Positions 41,640-53,700 of a stretch of 64,000 nt of DNA are shown one piece after another. The translations under genes and the position numbers were made by a program. Each line of letters opens with the position of its first letter. Within the stretch, counting starts at the first letter, position 1. Origin of the DNA: Adiantum capillus-veneris (Eukaryota > Streptophyta > Polypodiopsida > Polypodiales > Pteridaceae); contig CM043947.1 in assembly GCA_014529385.2 (NCBI GenBank), forward strand, positions 128,272,891 through 128,336,890, written 5' to 3'. A model generated the notes under the pieces. The model was not told the origin of the DNA. It did no database searches and saw only the letters and a list, made by a program, of their open reading frames with translations.

Positions 41640-44600
41640 AATATCCACTTTGATACATATCATGCCTGCTGCCACATACATGGTAAGAACTTCACTTTTC
41701 CATCCTGATCTGTAACTCTTGTTTGCTTTAAAACTTTCCATCCTTGGACTACAGATGAGCAAGTTGATATAAGTTTCCAATCCTCATCTTCGGTAGTCGT
41801 TCTCCATTGGGCATAGCTGCTATTCATTGATTGAATTTTTGTTAGCTGTACTCGCTTTAGACTAGAGTCTACCTCTCAAATAACAACATATGCTAGTTGA
41901 CAAGATGAAGATTCTTCATCCACAAACTGTTTGACTTGGACTATGTCATTCTCCTCAAGCCATGGAGGTACACATCCAGCACTCAATAAGCGCCTACGAA
42001 TACCTAGATATTTAGTCTCATAGGAAATAATACAATTTTGAAACCTCCACGGAATAAACTTGTGTAGTAGTAAATACAATCCCAAGAGAAAGGCATAGGG
42101 GTGACTTGCAGTACGCTCATTCCTGTAATCGGATCCACATTCAACTTTTCAACATCTTTTTCAACCAGGATTGACTGTCTATAATAATCTGCACCAAAAA
42201 ATAGCAGAATTTCTTCCTGGAACTGCAAAGTAAAGAAGGATATGATTCGCGCTTTCCACTCACCTATAGAAGCTGCATTCTCTTATAATTATCAGATCTC
42301 ACCACAACTGTATTTCCTACACTAAATACTTCTCCTTTGAATAGAACCTTCTTGTGTTGTAGAAATTTAGTAGCATTGAATCCATACTCACTCATAAATC
42401 GTTCCTCCTCACTTGATGGCAGTCTCTAGTTTTTCCTTCGTGGACCAATGATGATGCCTTTCTCATGAATGGATCTCCCACATGGATAGTCACATCCATA
42501 TGCTACATGAGCATTCCACAACTCCTTTGCCTTTATGATGGATGATACTCTCAAGATTCCATTTTTGTGCCATTGTTGACAGTGAAGAATATTGCCCTCA
42601 TCTATCGTGTGTCCTTGGGGTGCCATGATTGCAGAGTGGAGCTCTCCATATAATCTTTGATAAGGAAACAGTCTATCCTTATCGTTTTGAATTTGGGACA
42701 AGACCCATGTAACAAGCTTTCTCTTTTGGAGGTTCGTCAAGGAGATTTCACTCTCTTTGTTGTTCGACTTGATGTTGACATATGTAGAGACAAGGCGTTC
42801 ATATATAAAGCACCAGACAACATCATGTTTTCCATGGGGAATAACATCATCTATAATCTCTCCACTACCTTTAGAATAAAATACATCTTTAGTTAGAATT
42901 ACCTCAAAGAGCGTATGACTTGGAGAAGGTGGTTTGTAGAGACCACAAAGAAGTCATACCTGCCACATGCTCGAGCTGTGAAGAGTTTGCACGCAACGAC
43001 TCTTCACTCCTCACTCTCCAAGATACAAGAAGGATTTGTGCTACTTTTATAGCCTCCTTAGACCACCCATGATCTCTGGTATAGTTTAAAATATGTGGGC
43101 AACATTCAACAAGAGTCCCAAGTCTTCCACTATTTTTAGAAAACCCTCTACCTCAAGCAAGACAAATGGAAGACACCATTGGATAAATTTTTGGTTCTCT
43201 TATGCCTTGTAGCTTTCATGGTACTTTCTTGGGTTTCTAAGCCAACGTCCATGGCGTATTGTTGATGGAGCACAGCTTAGGGCCCTTGTTGATATATCAT
43301 CAATCCTACGCTTCATGTCATTGATTGAGTTCTTCATAAGCAATGATAAATGCTTTTGAAAAACATTCAATGAGAGAATGTGCATTGTGTCATAGACAAG
43401 ATCCAATGACAAGTCAAATCAATAAAGCTCATATAATCTCCATAAGATTGATTTTCCACTCAACCCCACACTCTTTAGTATCTCTTCACGTTGAGTCTGC
43501 GAAGTTCCTCTAATGGATCGAGACAACGCAGCCTGCATTTCAACTATACTTCTCTTCGCAGCAGCTGGATAACGATATTGGAAGCGATTATTGTCATAGA
43601 GATATCTCCCTTGAAAGCTTGAGCTTGATGAATCCAAAGTGGAAGATGCTTTGTCCCTACGACAAAAGTGTTGTCCACCATTCTTAAATAGCCCAATCTT
43701 GCATTGAGCACGGTGGTCTCCAGTGACCATCATTACCAATGCACGCAATCTGATGTTTGTTGAAGAGACCAATGCCATCTCAATCAAGTGAGAAGGATAG
43801 TTGAAATTAACTTGAAATCCATCTACATATGATTTCTCTAACTCCCTCACTAGTGGATCCAAAAACACATGAAAAAGATCTCCAGAGGCTCCAATAATCT
43901 CTTGTAGCTGAAAGGGATAAATAAAATCGATATAGGCTATAAAATAGAGTTCTTTCTAGTGTTCAAAACTCTAATTTCCACAACCCCACAATTTTTTTGT
44001 GTCGTTTCTGATGATTGAAAACCGTCCCAATGGAGCAGTAGTGCAAAGTTTTGAGGATCTCCCTAAAAATCAAAATAGAAAAAGAATGAGCAATAAGCTA
44101 TTGCTTTGGAAGTAGGGAGATACCTTGACCGTCCTCTTCGGGCTTTTGATCAATCTACGACACAACTTGCATGTAAAAGCATACATTTATTGATCCTCAG
44201 TCCAATTCAAGGATAACTCCTCAGCAGCATATGTTGCTGGTCATGCCTTGTAAGAGTGTCTACATATTTCACAAATGACAGGAAGATCAAAGGTTGAAGC
44301 TGGGTTCTAAAAGTCTTGGAGATCCTTACACTTGGCACCATCCCAAAATTCATCAATAACCATAGATAAATCTGTGGTCGACCGATTCAACCAGCTGTCC
44401 TTGCGATACATACACAAGATGTCGTGGCACATGGTACAAGAAGAACATATAATGTCTAACTGCTTTGAGGAAGATAGTCAAAGAAAATAATTTGTTTTCG
44501 AGGCAAAGCACACTTTGTGCATCTTTCACAGCAAACGAGGACAATCCCTTTTCAATTTCCTACCCTTGCATCCTTTAGGTTGTTGGCATAAGCACAATAC

Positions 44601-45428
44601 AACATTTCCCACATAATTATCCTCATTTATTGGGTCATACAAAATAGTTTTACCCTTTAGACCCATACAAATGAGATACCTCTCATTGTCTGCCATACCA
44701 AGGCTTCTGTACATTGTATTCAACTCTGGCCAATATGATGGAGCATTGATGCCACCAAGGTTGCCTTCCCAATTGTCTGGAAGCTTTACCAAGAGAGAAC
44801 TCAAACTCTCTACACCATTCTCTGTGCTTTTTCCAAACAAAAGTTTTAGCATTTGATCTTGAAAATCAATAGAGACATGATGTTCATCCTAGAGGGCTTG
44901 CATTTGAACTATTTTTTGGAAAATCTTATCATTTGTATTGGCCACATCTTCCTCCTGTTGTTGTTCTTGCTCGTTGTTTAGAAGATCTTCATGGTCAAGA
45001 GTCCTTGCATTCTCATGCTCTTCAAGGTTTTGACTACCTTCAACAATTGCAGGAGCTTCATAGCCATGGAAGATAGCAGACGCATTCTCTTCAAAGTCTT
45101 GATTGTGATTTTGATCTACGATAGCTTCAAAAGTACTACATTCAAGAGTTTGACAATTCAACTCCGATTGAAGTTCGTTTGTGCTTGTAGGTACAATGGT
45201 TTCTTGACGCCGTGAATCATGTATACTTTGAATTCCAAATACCGAGTTTATTTCATGATATCTAGCCTCAACATCTTGATGTCTTTTATAGGTTGATGGA
45301 GCTATGAACCTTCCACCATTGTTTTTTAGGTACTTGATGTGATGACGTTTGAGCTTATACCCAAGAGAGCTATGCTTGCACTTATAATTACATTGGCACC
45401 TATGTAGCCTTGTGTCTCTAGGCTCCAT
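41640..45428 (-). pseudogene. CACTA-2 TNP2-like transposase of divergent lineage
   Basis: ATG 45428 begins MEPRDTRLHRCQCNYKCKHS. A Cys/His-rich N-terminus is followed by an acidic Gln/Glu stretch (to 44,890), LKLLFGKSTENG and WPELNTMYRSLG (44,850-44,700). Cys-rich parts (CEICRHSY, CKLCRR) lie at 44,280-44,130. The catalytic region has LLLHWDGFQ (44,050), DPLVRELEKSYVDGFQVNF and MMVTGDHRAQCKIGLF with CRRDK (43,860-43,660). YDTMHILSLNV (43,390) and ALSCAPSTIRHGRW follow, then a DUF4218-like part with YERLVSTY and NIKSNNKESE (42,780) and a C-terminal part to about 41,640. TGDHxAQC in place of the usual plant motif resembles TNP2-like transposases I associate with animals. Several stops (TAG 44,891; others at 44,525-44,170 and near 43,930) make it inactive. 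Confidence 0.65.
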
Positions 45429-45429
45429 C

Positions 45430-46110
45430 TATTTGACACAAAAGTGGAACATAGAGTATATTTCAAAATTCTTATATTTCTTCACTTAAAACCGCTATGA
45501 TCATCAATCCATACATGTAAAAAGGTGGTTTTTGGCTTAGATTGACCAAAAAAATAATAAGAACTCTCCTCCCACGGCTTCTCTATTTCTTGGGTTGCCA
45601 TTAAAAAATTAGTTAGCTCAAGGACAACTTCCTCGCCCACCTCCATCGAACAAGCACGCAGATTAGAAAATGTACCTGCAATGGAAAACTATTTTTCTAA
45701 GGTCAACATTATCGGAGAGAGAGAGGGAGAGAGAGAGAGATGAATGAAATGAAATAAAATGTTATATTAGACATCTTCTAAAGGCCAAAATGAGTTGTGA
45801 GACCAAATTGATACAATCCTAGTGGATTCAATACAATGTTTTGGTATAAAACAAAATAAAGTAAAATCTAAAATGAACATGAGTGTCAAGGCGTTGTCCC
45901 ATCAGTCCTAGCTTGAAGAGCATCGTCAATGTCCATCTCTGTAAATAGTCGTATCGAATGTCTCTCATGTTGTGCTAGGTAGAGTAGTCCTAATTCTCTA
46001 ACGAAGCTCTGTCAATGTCATGGTGGCTCTTGCAGATGTAACTGTCTAGCTCTCCCAAGCTCAATTGCTTTGTTTATCAATATACCTTTGATATAAGTGG
46101 ATTTGAAGTT

Positions 46111-46142
<32 letters not shown>

Positions 46143-46425
46143 CCCAAGTCTTTATGCAAAAGACATGCTAAAGAGAGCGACATTTGTAGGGTCCTTCACC
46201 GTAGTTGTACAAGCCACAAATTCGTCAAGAAAAACACTAAGTGATTCTTTTAGGGGACATGCACATGGCGCGGACCATTGAGTCTATAAAATTTTAAAAA
46301 CCAAAAAGAATTCTTCGACTCATGAAAAACTTGAGTCAAACCTAATTGGGTCTCCCCGTTATGGGCAAAGCCTTTCCTCCCTTATACAGTCCCTACGGTT
46401 GGTAATTCGTTTGTCCCTCCTAGTG
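45430..46425 (-). other. CACTA-2 5' region (blocks X, Y, Z) and terminus
   Basis: From the terminus inward: block Z (46,425-46,141), an AG run (46,110-46,138), block Y (46,115-45,735), a second GA-rich run (45,714-45,742) and block X (45,715-45,487), which leads into the TNP2 start codon at 45,428. Copies of these blocks in the opposite orientation lie at 46,627-47,025 and 55,929-57,500. Confidence 0.6.
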
Positions 46426-46626
46426 TAGGCATTGGCACTCTTTGCATCATCTGTTATTATGTGCATCTGCTGCCTTACAATAAACATTACGAACATTGTT
46501 TAATCGTTATCTATGTCTAATGCTATAGGTGTAGCAATTTTTGCATTACACATGAAACCCAAAAGTTACTTGAGCGATCTTTAAAAAGAAATAAGATGAC
46601 GGTAGATACCAAATCTTTGATCATTT

Positions 46627-47025
46627 TTGATAGTGTTGACCTTAGAAAAATATTTTTCCATTGCAGGTACATTTTCTAATATGCGTGCTTGTTCGATGGA
46701 GGTGGGCGAGGAAGTTGTCCTTGAGCTAACTAATTTTTTAATGGCAACCCAAGAAATAGAGAAGCCGTGGGAGGAGATTTCTTATTATTTGTTTGGTCAA
46801 TCTAAGCCAAAAACCACCTTTTTACATGTATGGATTGATGATCATGTTGGATGGGATGGGAATCTAGAGTATATTTCTCGCTAACTTCAAATCCACTTAT
46901 ATCAAAGGTATATTGATAAACAAAGCCATTGAGCTTGAGAGAGCTAGACAGTTACATCTGCAAGAGCCACCATGACATTGACGGAGCTTCGTTAGAGAAT
47001 TAGGACTACTCTACCTAGCACAACA
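46627..47025 (+). repeat. inverted copies of CACTA-2 blocks X and Y (left part)
   Basis: 46,627-46,850 is the reverse complement of 45,715-45,487 with few changes. 46,883-47,025 is the reverse complement of the right part of block Y. Their order (X' then Y') is not that of a simple inverted duplication. The frame at 46,627-46,884 (WEEISYYLFGQSKPKTTF) is not recognised. The chromovirus sits in Y' at 47,025. Confidence 0.8.
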
Positions 47026-48615
47026 TGTAACATTTAATGGCCTAAAATCTTTTGTGTAGCGGAATTTAGCATGAACATAGTGGGCATTTCATTAGAGTTG
47101 ATTCCTAATGAGACTTACAAGAGTGCTTGGGTGGAGAGAGCAACAAAAAGCATAACACCTAGTTAGATAGCATCGACAATACTTTCAAAAGAGAGAGCAA
47201 TTAAGCTATTGACAACAGTTGAGGACCGGATTTGCATGGAGCCGGTCCCCCCTCCAAAAGGCTTTGTATTATGGTTTCTCCCATCAAGAGAGACATTGTA
47301 CAATACAATTCTTTGTGTTCCTTCAAGACTAGCTAGTGAAATGAAGATGGAAGCTTCATACACCAAGCAAAACACTTAATCAAACACAACTTGAATTATC
47401 CCCGTTCTCAGACCCAAGACCTCACACACCTTCGAAGATGGTGAGAGCTAGCAGGGTATGAGAGTAGATTGAGAGAAAAAAGAAGTATCTTACGAGAAAG
47501 AAGTACATCTCCTCACATAATCACTCATATTAGCATAGCTTAGCTTAGTAATTAGCTTGGTAGAGAAGATGAGCATGCATTGAAGCTTGGCTCTTGGTTG
47601 GATTTGCATCCACATGCCAAGAGAGTGTTGATGTAGGCTTCTATCTCACAAGCTTGGAGTAGGTGATGAGCTCTCCATTAAAGCTTGGGAGGAGATAGAG
47701 TATTTTCCCTTTACACATGGTCAAGTGTGAGAGTGTGTGTGTCAATGCCAAGCAAAAATCAGCCCCCCCCCTCTCTTGGGCGAGCCCTAGCTGCTAAATA
47801 AGTCTGGCTTTTGCCTCATTGAACCTCCCCAGGTCAAGCCAATAGGGATTAAGCAGCATAAGTGATAGCCTTCTGACATGTGTCCCCCTTTCCCCTTTTG
47901 TGAGAGCTTTAGGTAATTAAATAATTAAACTAAACTCTCATTGGACCCCTTTGCCTCCTGGCCAATAGGAATCAGGCAAGCCATGGGGCTCCTGAATGCT
48001 CATTGGACCCCTTGGGAGACTGCCCAATAGTCTTCTAGGACACTTAATTCTTATTGGTTTCTTTTATTAAATGTTTTTAAATTAATTAAACTAGATTTAC
48101 TCTAGCTTAATTCTCATTGGTCCACTTCAAGGGTCTTCCAATAGGAATTGGGCACACCTTGTGGGCATCTGGCCTAGGGAGCTGACATGTGTCCCTCATT
48201 CCCTTTGTGTAAAGGGAGCCTGTGTGTGTGTGTGTGGCTTTCTCTCTCATCCCCTAGCTTTGGGGCTCGCCCCCTCCCATGTAGGGATATGCCAAGACTT
48301 TTAGGGCACACACTAAGCATCCAATTTTCCCTAGGGTTGACCTTTGGACACAACCTTTGAATTTTGGAACCTTAGCATTTTGGAAGTCTTAATGGGCTGA
48401 ACCTTAGGGTCTTTTTGGCCCATTGTTTCACATGGCTCTTTTGCAGATGGCCCCCCCTTTGGATCCCTATTTTCCCTCCTTTGGATCCCTACTGTGGCCG
48501 GTCTGCTAACTTAACCAATATTCTAGCTTTTTCTCCCTTGGCACTTCCCCACATTAAATGATCAGTTTAATATGAGAAAATCATTTAGGAGAATTAGATA
48601 TTGATTATTATGACA
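47026..48615 (-). repeat. 3' LTR of the chromovirus
   Basis: This is a 1,590-bp near-identical partner of 54,338-55,928. Confidence 0.93.
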
Positions 48616-48972
48616 TTACCTCTCTCTTGAAATCATAGTCGTCCTCGACTATGGTGTAGAGAAGATAAAGCATATGTATGAGTCCTTTTCTTAGCGGGTA
48701 GAGGATCCCTATGTTACCCTACGACATCATTCCATAATGGATGACTAGTCCATTTGGCGCTTGAGAGCCTGAGGCTGCCGCAAGCATGTCTGCACATTAG
48801 TCCTATCAGTCTTCCATAGTAGAGTGACAAGCTCTACTTGGTGTTTGGGAGACGTCGTCTCCGCAAACTTGATCTAAGCATGCATACTACTTCATTTTTG
48901 TGCACAAATAAAGAAAAAGAGAGTCTTATAAGACAAAAATTTTTGTTCATTTTTAACATTTTGTACATTTGC
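48616..48972 (-). other. chromovirus 3' untranslated region and polypurine tract
   Basis: It holds the tract AAGAGAGAGG directly before the 3' LTR and about 340 bp of non-coding sequence. Confidence 0.75.
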
Positions 48973-50790
48973 TTACTCTTGGGAAGCATTGTAAGCATTG
49001 ACAAGGTTTAGGTTATCCTTTAATTGTATGCCTTGCATCCATCTAGCATCTTCAAAAGGATAATTCTTAAATTTAATAAGATATCGTCTGATAGTCTTAC
49101 CGCCTCTTAATACCTTGTCTTCATGTCGGAGAATGGACTCGGGCTGCAGCACCTCCTCGTGGTCCTCGATCTCCGGTGGGTCTTCAATAGTTGGTTCTTG
49201 AGGTGGCTCTCCTTTGTAAGGCTTTAAGAGGCTCACATGAAAAGCATTGTGTATGAGCCAATGATTGGGCAACTTAAGTTGATAGGCCATCTCATTGATT
49301 GGCCTAAGAATCTGGAAGGGACCATAGTACCTTTTTGCTAGTTTAGCATAGTATTTTTGGTGGCCCGTAGGATTCTTGCCCGTCGTGTGCCTTAATCGAG
49401 CCTTGGGAAACTTTAACAAGACCCAATCGTTTTCTTTAAAGGCTTGGGCTCTTCTGTGCTTGTCAGCAGCAGCCTTTTGCCTTTGCTGTGAGATAGAGAT
49501 AGCATCCTTAATCTTTTGGAAAGATTCTTGTAGGTCTCGGCTATACTCATCTGCAGCGAAGATCTTCCCATGTACCTTAAGTAGCAAGGGACTTTTTGAT
49601 CTTCCCTCAATTACCTCGAAAGGTGCTTTTCCTGTAGAAGTATGTACAGTGTTATTGTAAGCATACTCTACTAAGGGTAAGTACTTCTCCCATTGGGATC
49701 TTTGATCTACTTCCGTTACATAGGCTTTTAGTAGATCGAGAATAGTTAGGTTAGCTATTTCACTTTGGCCATCAGTTTGTGGATGATAGGCCGAAGAGAA
49801 GTTTAGCCTTGTTCCTAAATTCTCAAAGAGACCCTTCCAGAAATTACTGGTCATTCTAGGATCTCTATCCGACACTATGGACATTGGCAAGCCATGGTAC
49901 TTGAAAATTTGTGAAATGAAGAGGGTTGCCATTTGATGGGCTTTGATAGTCTTTTTGACAGGTATAAAATGAGCTTGTTTACTGAACCTGTCTACTATCG
50001 TCCATATTCCCGTATTCCCATGGATAGACTTAGGCAATCCAAAGATAAAATCCATGGATATGCTCTCCCACGGTGAATTAGGGATTGGCAAGGGTTGAAG
50101 CAATCCAAGTTGCTTCCCTCTATCAAATTTTGTCTTTTGACATACCACACATTTGGAAACATACTCATGTATGTTCACTTTCATGGTAGGCCAATAGAAA
50201 TATGTTTCAATTCCCTTTAGGGTAGACTGAATCCCTCTATGCCCCGCATATGGGGGAGCATGAGATTCATACATTACTTTCTCATGTAGTGAGTTAGTAA
50301 CGCATAGTCTATTGCCATAGAGAAGATAACCATCTTGTAAAGTAAATGGTTCTTCTTTCTTCCCTAATGCAAGGGCTGAAATCACATCTCTAAAATCGGG
50401 ATCAATAGCATACTCATCTATCATTAAAGATAGATCATTGTGAGTTGCTATGGAAACCGCATTCACTCTCGGTCGTCTTGAGAGTGCATCGGCTACTTGA
50501 TTATGCTTGCCAGCAATGTGAGCAATATGAAAATGAAATTGCGAAAGGAAATTTGCCCACCTCATTTGTTTGTCGGAGAGCTTGGTCTGCGTCATGAAGT
50601 ACTTAAGACTTTGGTGATCCGTTCGCAGAATGAAAGGAGTCCCCAATAAATAGTGCTTCCATGAGTCTAAGGCATGTAGAACTGCAAGGAGTTCTTTTTC
50701 GTATATGCCTAGAGCTTGCTCAACAGGGTCGAGCCTTCGACTCTCATAGCCTATGGCGTGCCCTTCTTGGAGCAAACAGCCCCAAGGCAA
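48973..50790 (-). CDS. chromovirus RNase H-integrase-chromodomain frame (605 residues)
   Basis: This frame continues the RNase H domain (ESRRLDPVEQALGIYEKELL, LRTDHQSLKYF, ADALSRRP to about residue 105). The integrase zinc-binding region has GHRGIQSTLK and CVVCQKTK (about 180-220). The D-D-E core shows SMDFIFGLP, VSDRDPRM and QTDGQSEIANLT (about 245, 306, 345). After the GPF/Y-like region (KRYYGPFQILRPI, FHVSLLKPY) a C-terminal chromodomain (about 553-600) has PESILRHED and RRYLIKFKNYPFEDARW. In this family the chromodomain guides integration through chromatin marks. The Met at 50,790 is only the first ATG in the frame; translation of the ancestor was continuous with the upstream frame. Confidence 0.9.
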   Translation of the reverse strand: MPWGCLLQEGHAIGYESRRLDPVEQALGIYEKELLAVLHALDSWKHYLLGTPFILRTDHQSLKYFMTQTKLSDKQMRWANFLSQFHFHIAHIAGKHNQVADALSRRPRVNAVSIATHNDLSLMIDEYAIDPDFRDVISALALGKKEEPFTLQDGYLLYGNRLCVTNSLHEKVMYESHAPPYAGHRGIQSTLKGIETYFYWPTMKVNIHEYVSKCVVCQKTKFDRGKQLGLLQPLPIPNSPWESISMDFIFGLPKSIHGNTGIWTIVDRFSKQAHFIPVKKTIKAHQMATLFISQIFKYHGLPMSIVSDRDPRMTSNFWKGLFENLGTRLNFSSAYHPQTDGQSEIANLTILDLLKAYVTEVDQRSQWEKYLPLVEYAYNNTVHTSTGKAPFEVIEGRSKSPLLLKVHGKIFAADEYSRDLQESFQKIKDAISISQQRQKAAADKHRRAQAFKENDWVLLKFPKARLRHTTGKNPTGHQKYYAKLAKRYYGPFQILRPINEMAYQLKLPNHWLIHNAFHVSLLKPYKGEPPQEPTIEDPPEIEDHEEVLQPESILRHEDKVLRGGKTIRRYLIKFKNYPFEDARWMQGIQLKDNLNLVNAYNASQE

Positions 50791-53700
50791 TCACCACAAG
50801 CATCACATTGGACCTCAAATGGTTTTGAGAGATCCGGTAGTGTAAGCACAGGTTGAGAGATAAGCTTTTCTTTAAGCTTTTCGAAAGCATTGTTCTCCTT
50901 AGCAGACCACGTATACCTAACATTTTTCTTTGTTAGGTCATGTAATGGTCCCGCAATTTGTGAGAACTTTTCTATGAAGCGTCTATAGTATGCACACATA
51001 CCTATAAAGCTTCTTAGTTCATGAAGATTCCTTGGTTTAGGCCATCCTTTTATTACCTCTAACTTGGATGGATCCATTTGGATTCCATCTTGAGAGATAA
51101 TGTGACCTAAATATTGAATCTCTTGCAAGAAAAATTCACTTTTCTTTCGATTAACATAAAGTTTATTCTCTCTTAAAACTTGAAATATTACCTGGAGGTG
51201 TTGCTTGTGTTCCTCCAATGAATTAGAGTAGATGATAATATCATCAAAGAACACTCCAGTGAAGGTTCGATGAGGCCTGAACAGCTTCTCCATCAAGCGG
51301 TTGAATGTGGCTGGTGCATTAGTCAAGCCAAAAGGCATGACAATGTATTCGTAAAGACCAAATGTAGTACGAAATGCGGTCTTTACAATGTCTTGATCAA
51401 CTATCCTTATTTGATGATAGCCACTTTTTAGGTCAATCCTACTGAAGTAGGTCGATCCTTGTAGCTTATCAAATAGGTCTTCTACCCGTGGAACGGGAAA
51501 CCTATTCTTGATAGTGATCCTATTTAGTGCTCTATAGTCGACACACATACGATATGTGCCGTCTTTCTTTTGCACTAATAGCACAGGTGAGCAAAATGGA
51601 GATGAGCTAGGCCTAACCATGCCCTTCTCAATTAACTCATGCACTTGCCGCATAATCTCCTCTTGTTGAGCTTGAGAAACTCTATAAGGAGGTTTGTTAG
51701 GCGGTGAACTTCCTGGAAGAAGTTCAATTGCATGGTCGTCATTACCTCGTTTAGGAGGTAGCTCACAAGGGATGTCGTCAATAAAGACATCTTGAAACCC
51801 CTTGAGAAAATTGGATAACTCTAATTCCTTTTGGTTGCTTTTATTTTCTTTTGTTAAAGCATTAGGTTCATTTTGAGAATCTTTAACAAAAATCATGTAC
51901 ACGGAAATAGAGCTCTTTATTGACTTGTTGAAAGCTGGTGTATGTACAATGGGGATGGTGTTACCCATCTCCCTAGCATCTATATACATGTCCTTTTCCC
52001 TGAACTTAAAGGAGATTCTCCTTTCAGGAAATTTAACATGGGCAGCCAGACGGTCAAACCATGGTGCCCCTAGGATTACATCCTCATGCTTGAGAGGAGA
52101 GATAAAGAAGTCCTCTTTGTCCACATAGCCTTGGACATGAAGCCTCAATTTCCCGATTAAGGGAGTGACTGAAGCTTCTTGCCCCTTGAAGGCACTGTCT
52201 GCGGGTAGGATATCTCCCATCTCGTAGGATTGTATGCCTAGCTTGGTGGCTAACTCCATAGATATAAAATTGTGAGTAGAACCAGGGTCAAAGAGAATAA
52301 AAGCATCATGTTCTCTTACCTTTCCCCAAGCATGGCATAGAGGAGATCCTTTGTGGTGAGTTTGGTGAATCTCCTCCTCTTGGATTTCAACCAAAGAAGC
52401 TCTAGGAGGATCTTGGCGGTTGTTCTTTTGGGGACAAGCGCGGTACGCATGCCCTTGTTCGCCGCACTTGAAACACCGGTTATCTTTACGATAACGCTCA
52501 AGCTCTTCAGGAGAGAGTTTATTCTTTCCTTTGTAAACTCCCTTCTCTTTAGCTTTGTTGGAATTGCCCTTAGGAGACTTTTGGACATTGTCCTTCCCCT
52601 TAGGCTCATTGGAACCCTTGTTTTCCGGGGGCTTATTATTTCTTTTACCCCCCGTTTGGAAATTGATTCGCGAGGCCACCATAGTATGGTGTATTACCGC
52701 CGATATGGTACGTGGCCTTTGGGAGTTGACATACTCCGCCATTTCTTCGGTTAAGCCCGCACAAAATTGTTGCTTTTGCTCTCCAAAATCCAACTTTTTG
52801 AAGACAGTGGCTTTGAGTTGTAGGTCCCAAAACTTGTCTACATATTTGTGGATGGATTCATTGGGAGAGAGCTTTAAGCTTCGCCATTCGGTGAGTACTT
52901 TGTCTTTGGCATCGGTGGCCAAAAACTGCTTCATAATGGAAGCTCTTAAAGCCTTCCATGTTCGTGGAGCTTCACCGTTGGCTCGTAGGCTAGACCACCA
53001 TTGTCTGGCGGACTTTTGAAAGTGCATAGCTACATGGCGTAGCTTAGAGGACTCCGTGAAGCCCTCATCTCCAAACGCCGCATCGAATTGCTGGATAAAG
53101 GCCAAAACTTTGTCTGTAGCACCGAAGGTGCCATCATAGGTAAGGAAAGAGATGCTCTTCCCTCCCTCTTTGAATTTCTTCAGCTTGGACGACCTCTTCC
53201 ATGCGGCATAGGATTTCCTATGGCCTCTTCTTTTTGATGGTTCAAAAGTTGCACCATCACTTTCTTCAGAAGATGAAGAATTTGAAGAAGGTGGAGAAGA
53301 GGGTGACCTCTTTCTCGCCTTTTTCTTGTCTTGATCTTTGTCGTCTTCACCATAGCTTTCATAAGAGGAAGAGGATGAAGAAGATGGAGAAGAGGGTGTC
53401 CTCTTTCTCGCCTTTTTCTTCTCTTGCTTTTTATCATCCCTCTTTGAATTATGGCGTGGAGAAGAGTGTGATGGTCTTCTCCGCTTTGGTGGTGATGGAG
53501 AGCGTTTAGCCCGCCGTCTTCGTGGAGCCATCTCCGCCGAGGTGGCGGGAGACTCGCTTCTTTCTCGTTCCTTCGGTGGAGGCTCTTGAGTTCTCCTTTG
53601 GGAAGGAGATGCATCATCAAGAAGTAAGTTCTTGAGCCCTTCATATGGATTCTCTTCTTCTTCCCGAATCGGAGAGAGACCTCTTTTGGTAGTCTCACAA

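Larger units (their letters stand above)
39409..46425 (-). mobile_element. CACTA-2: divergent CACTA-like transposon, minus strand, 3' end not found
   Basis: The minus strand begins CACTAGGAGGGACAAACG at 46,425. It continues through a non-coding 5' region with (AG)n runs (46,425-45,430), a TNP2-like gene (45,428-41,640) and a second multi-exon gene (41,424-39,409). The two-gene order copies the plant CACTA plan, but the transposase core is of a different lineage from CACTA-1. I could not find an inverted CACTAGGAGG end beyond 39.4 kb, so the right limit given is the end of the second gene. The CACTA terminus is inferred from a short motif. Confidence 0.55.

Noticed and set aside
47163-47375. 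70-codon minus-strand ORF (also at 54,475-54,687) as a protein
   Set aside because: It lies wholly inside the chromovirus LTRs and resembles no protein. The shared peptide with 26.2 kb is explained by the 62-bp DNA match.
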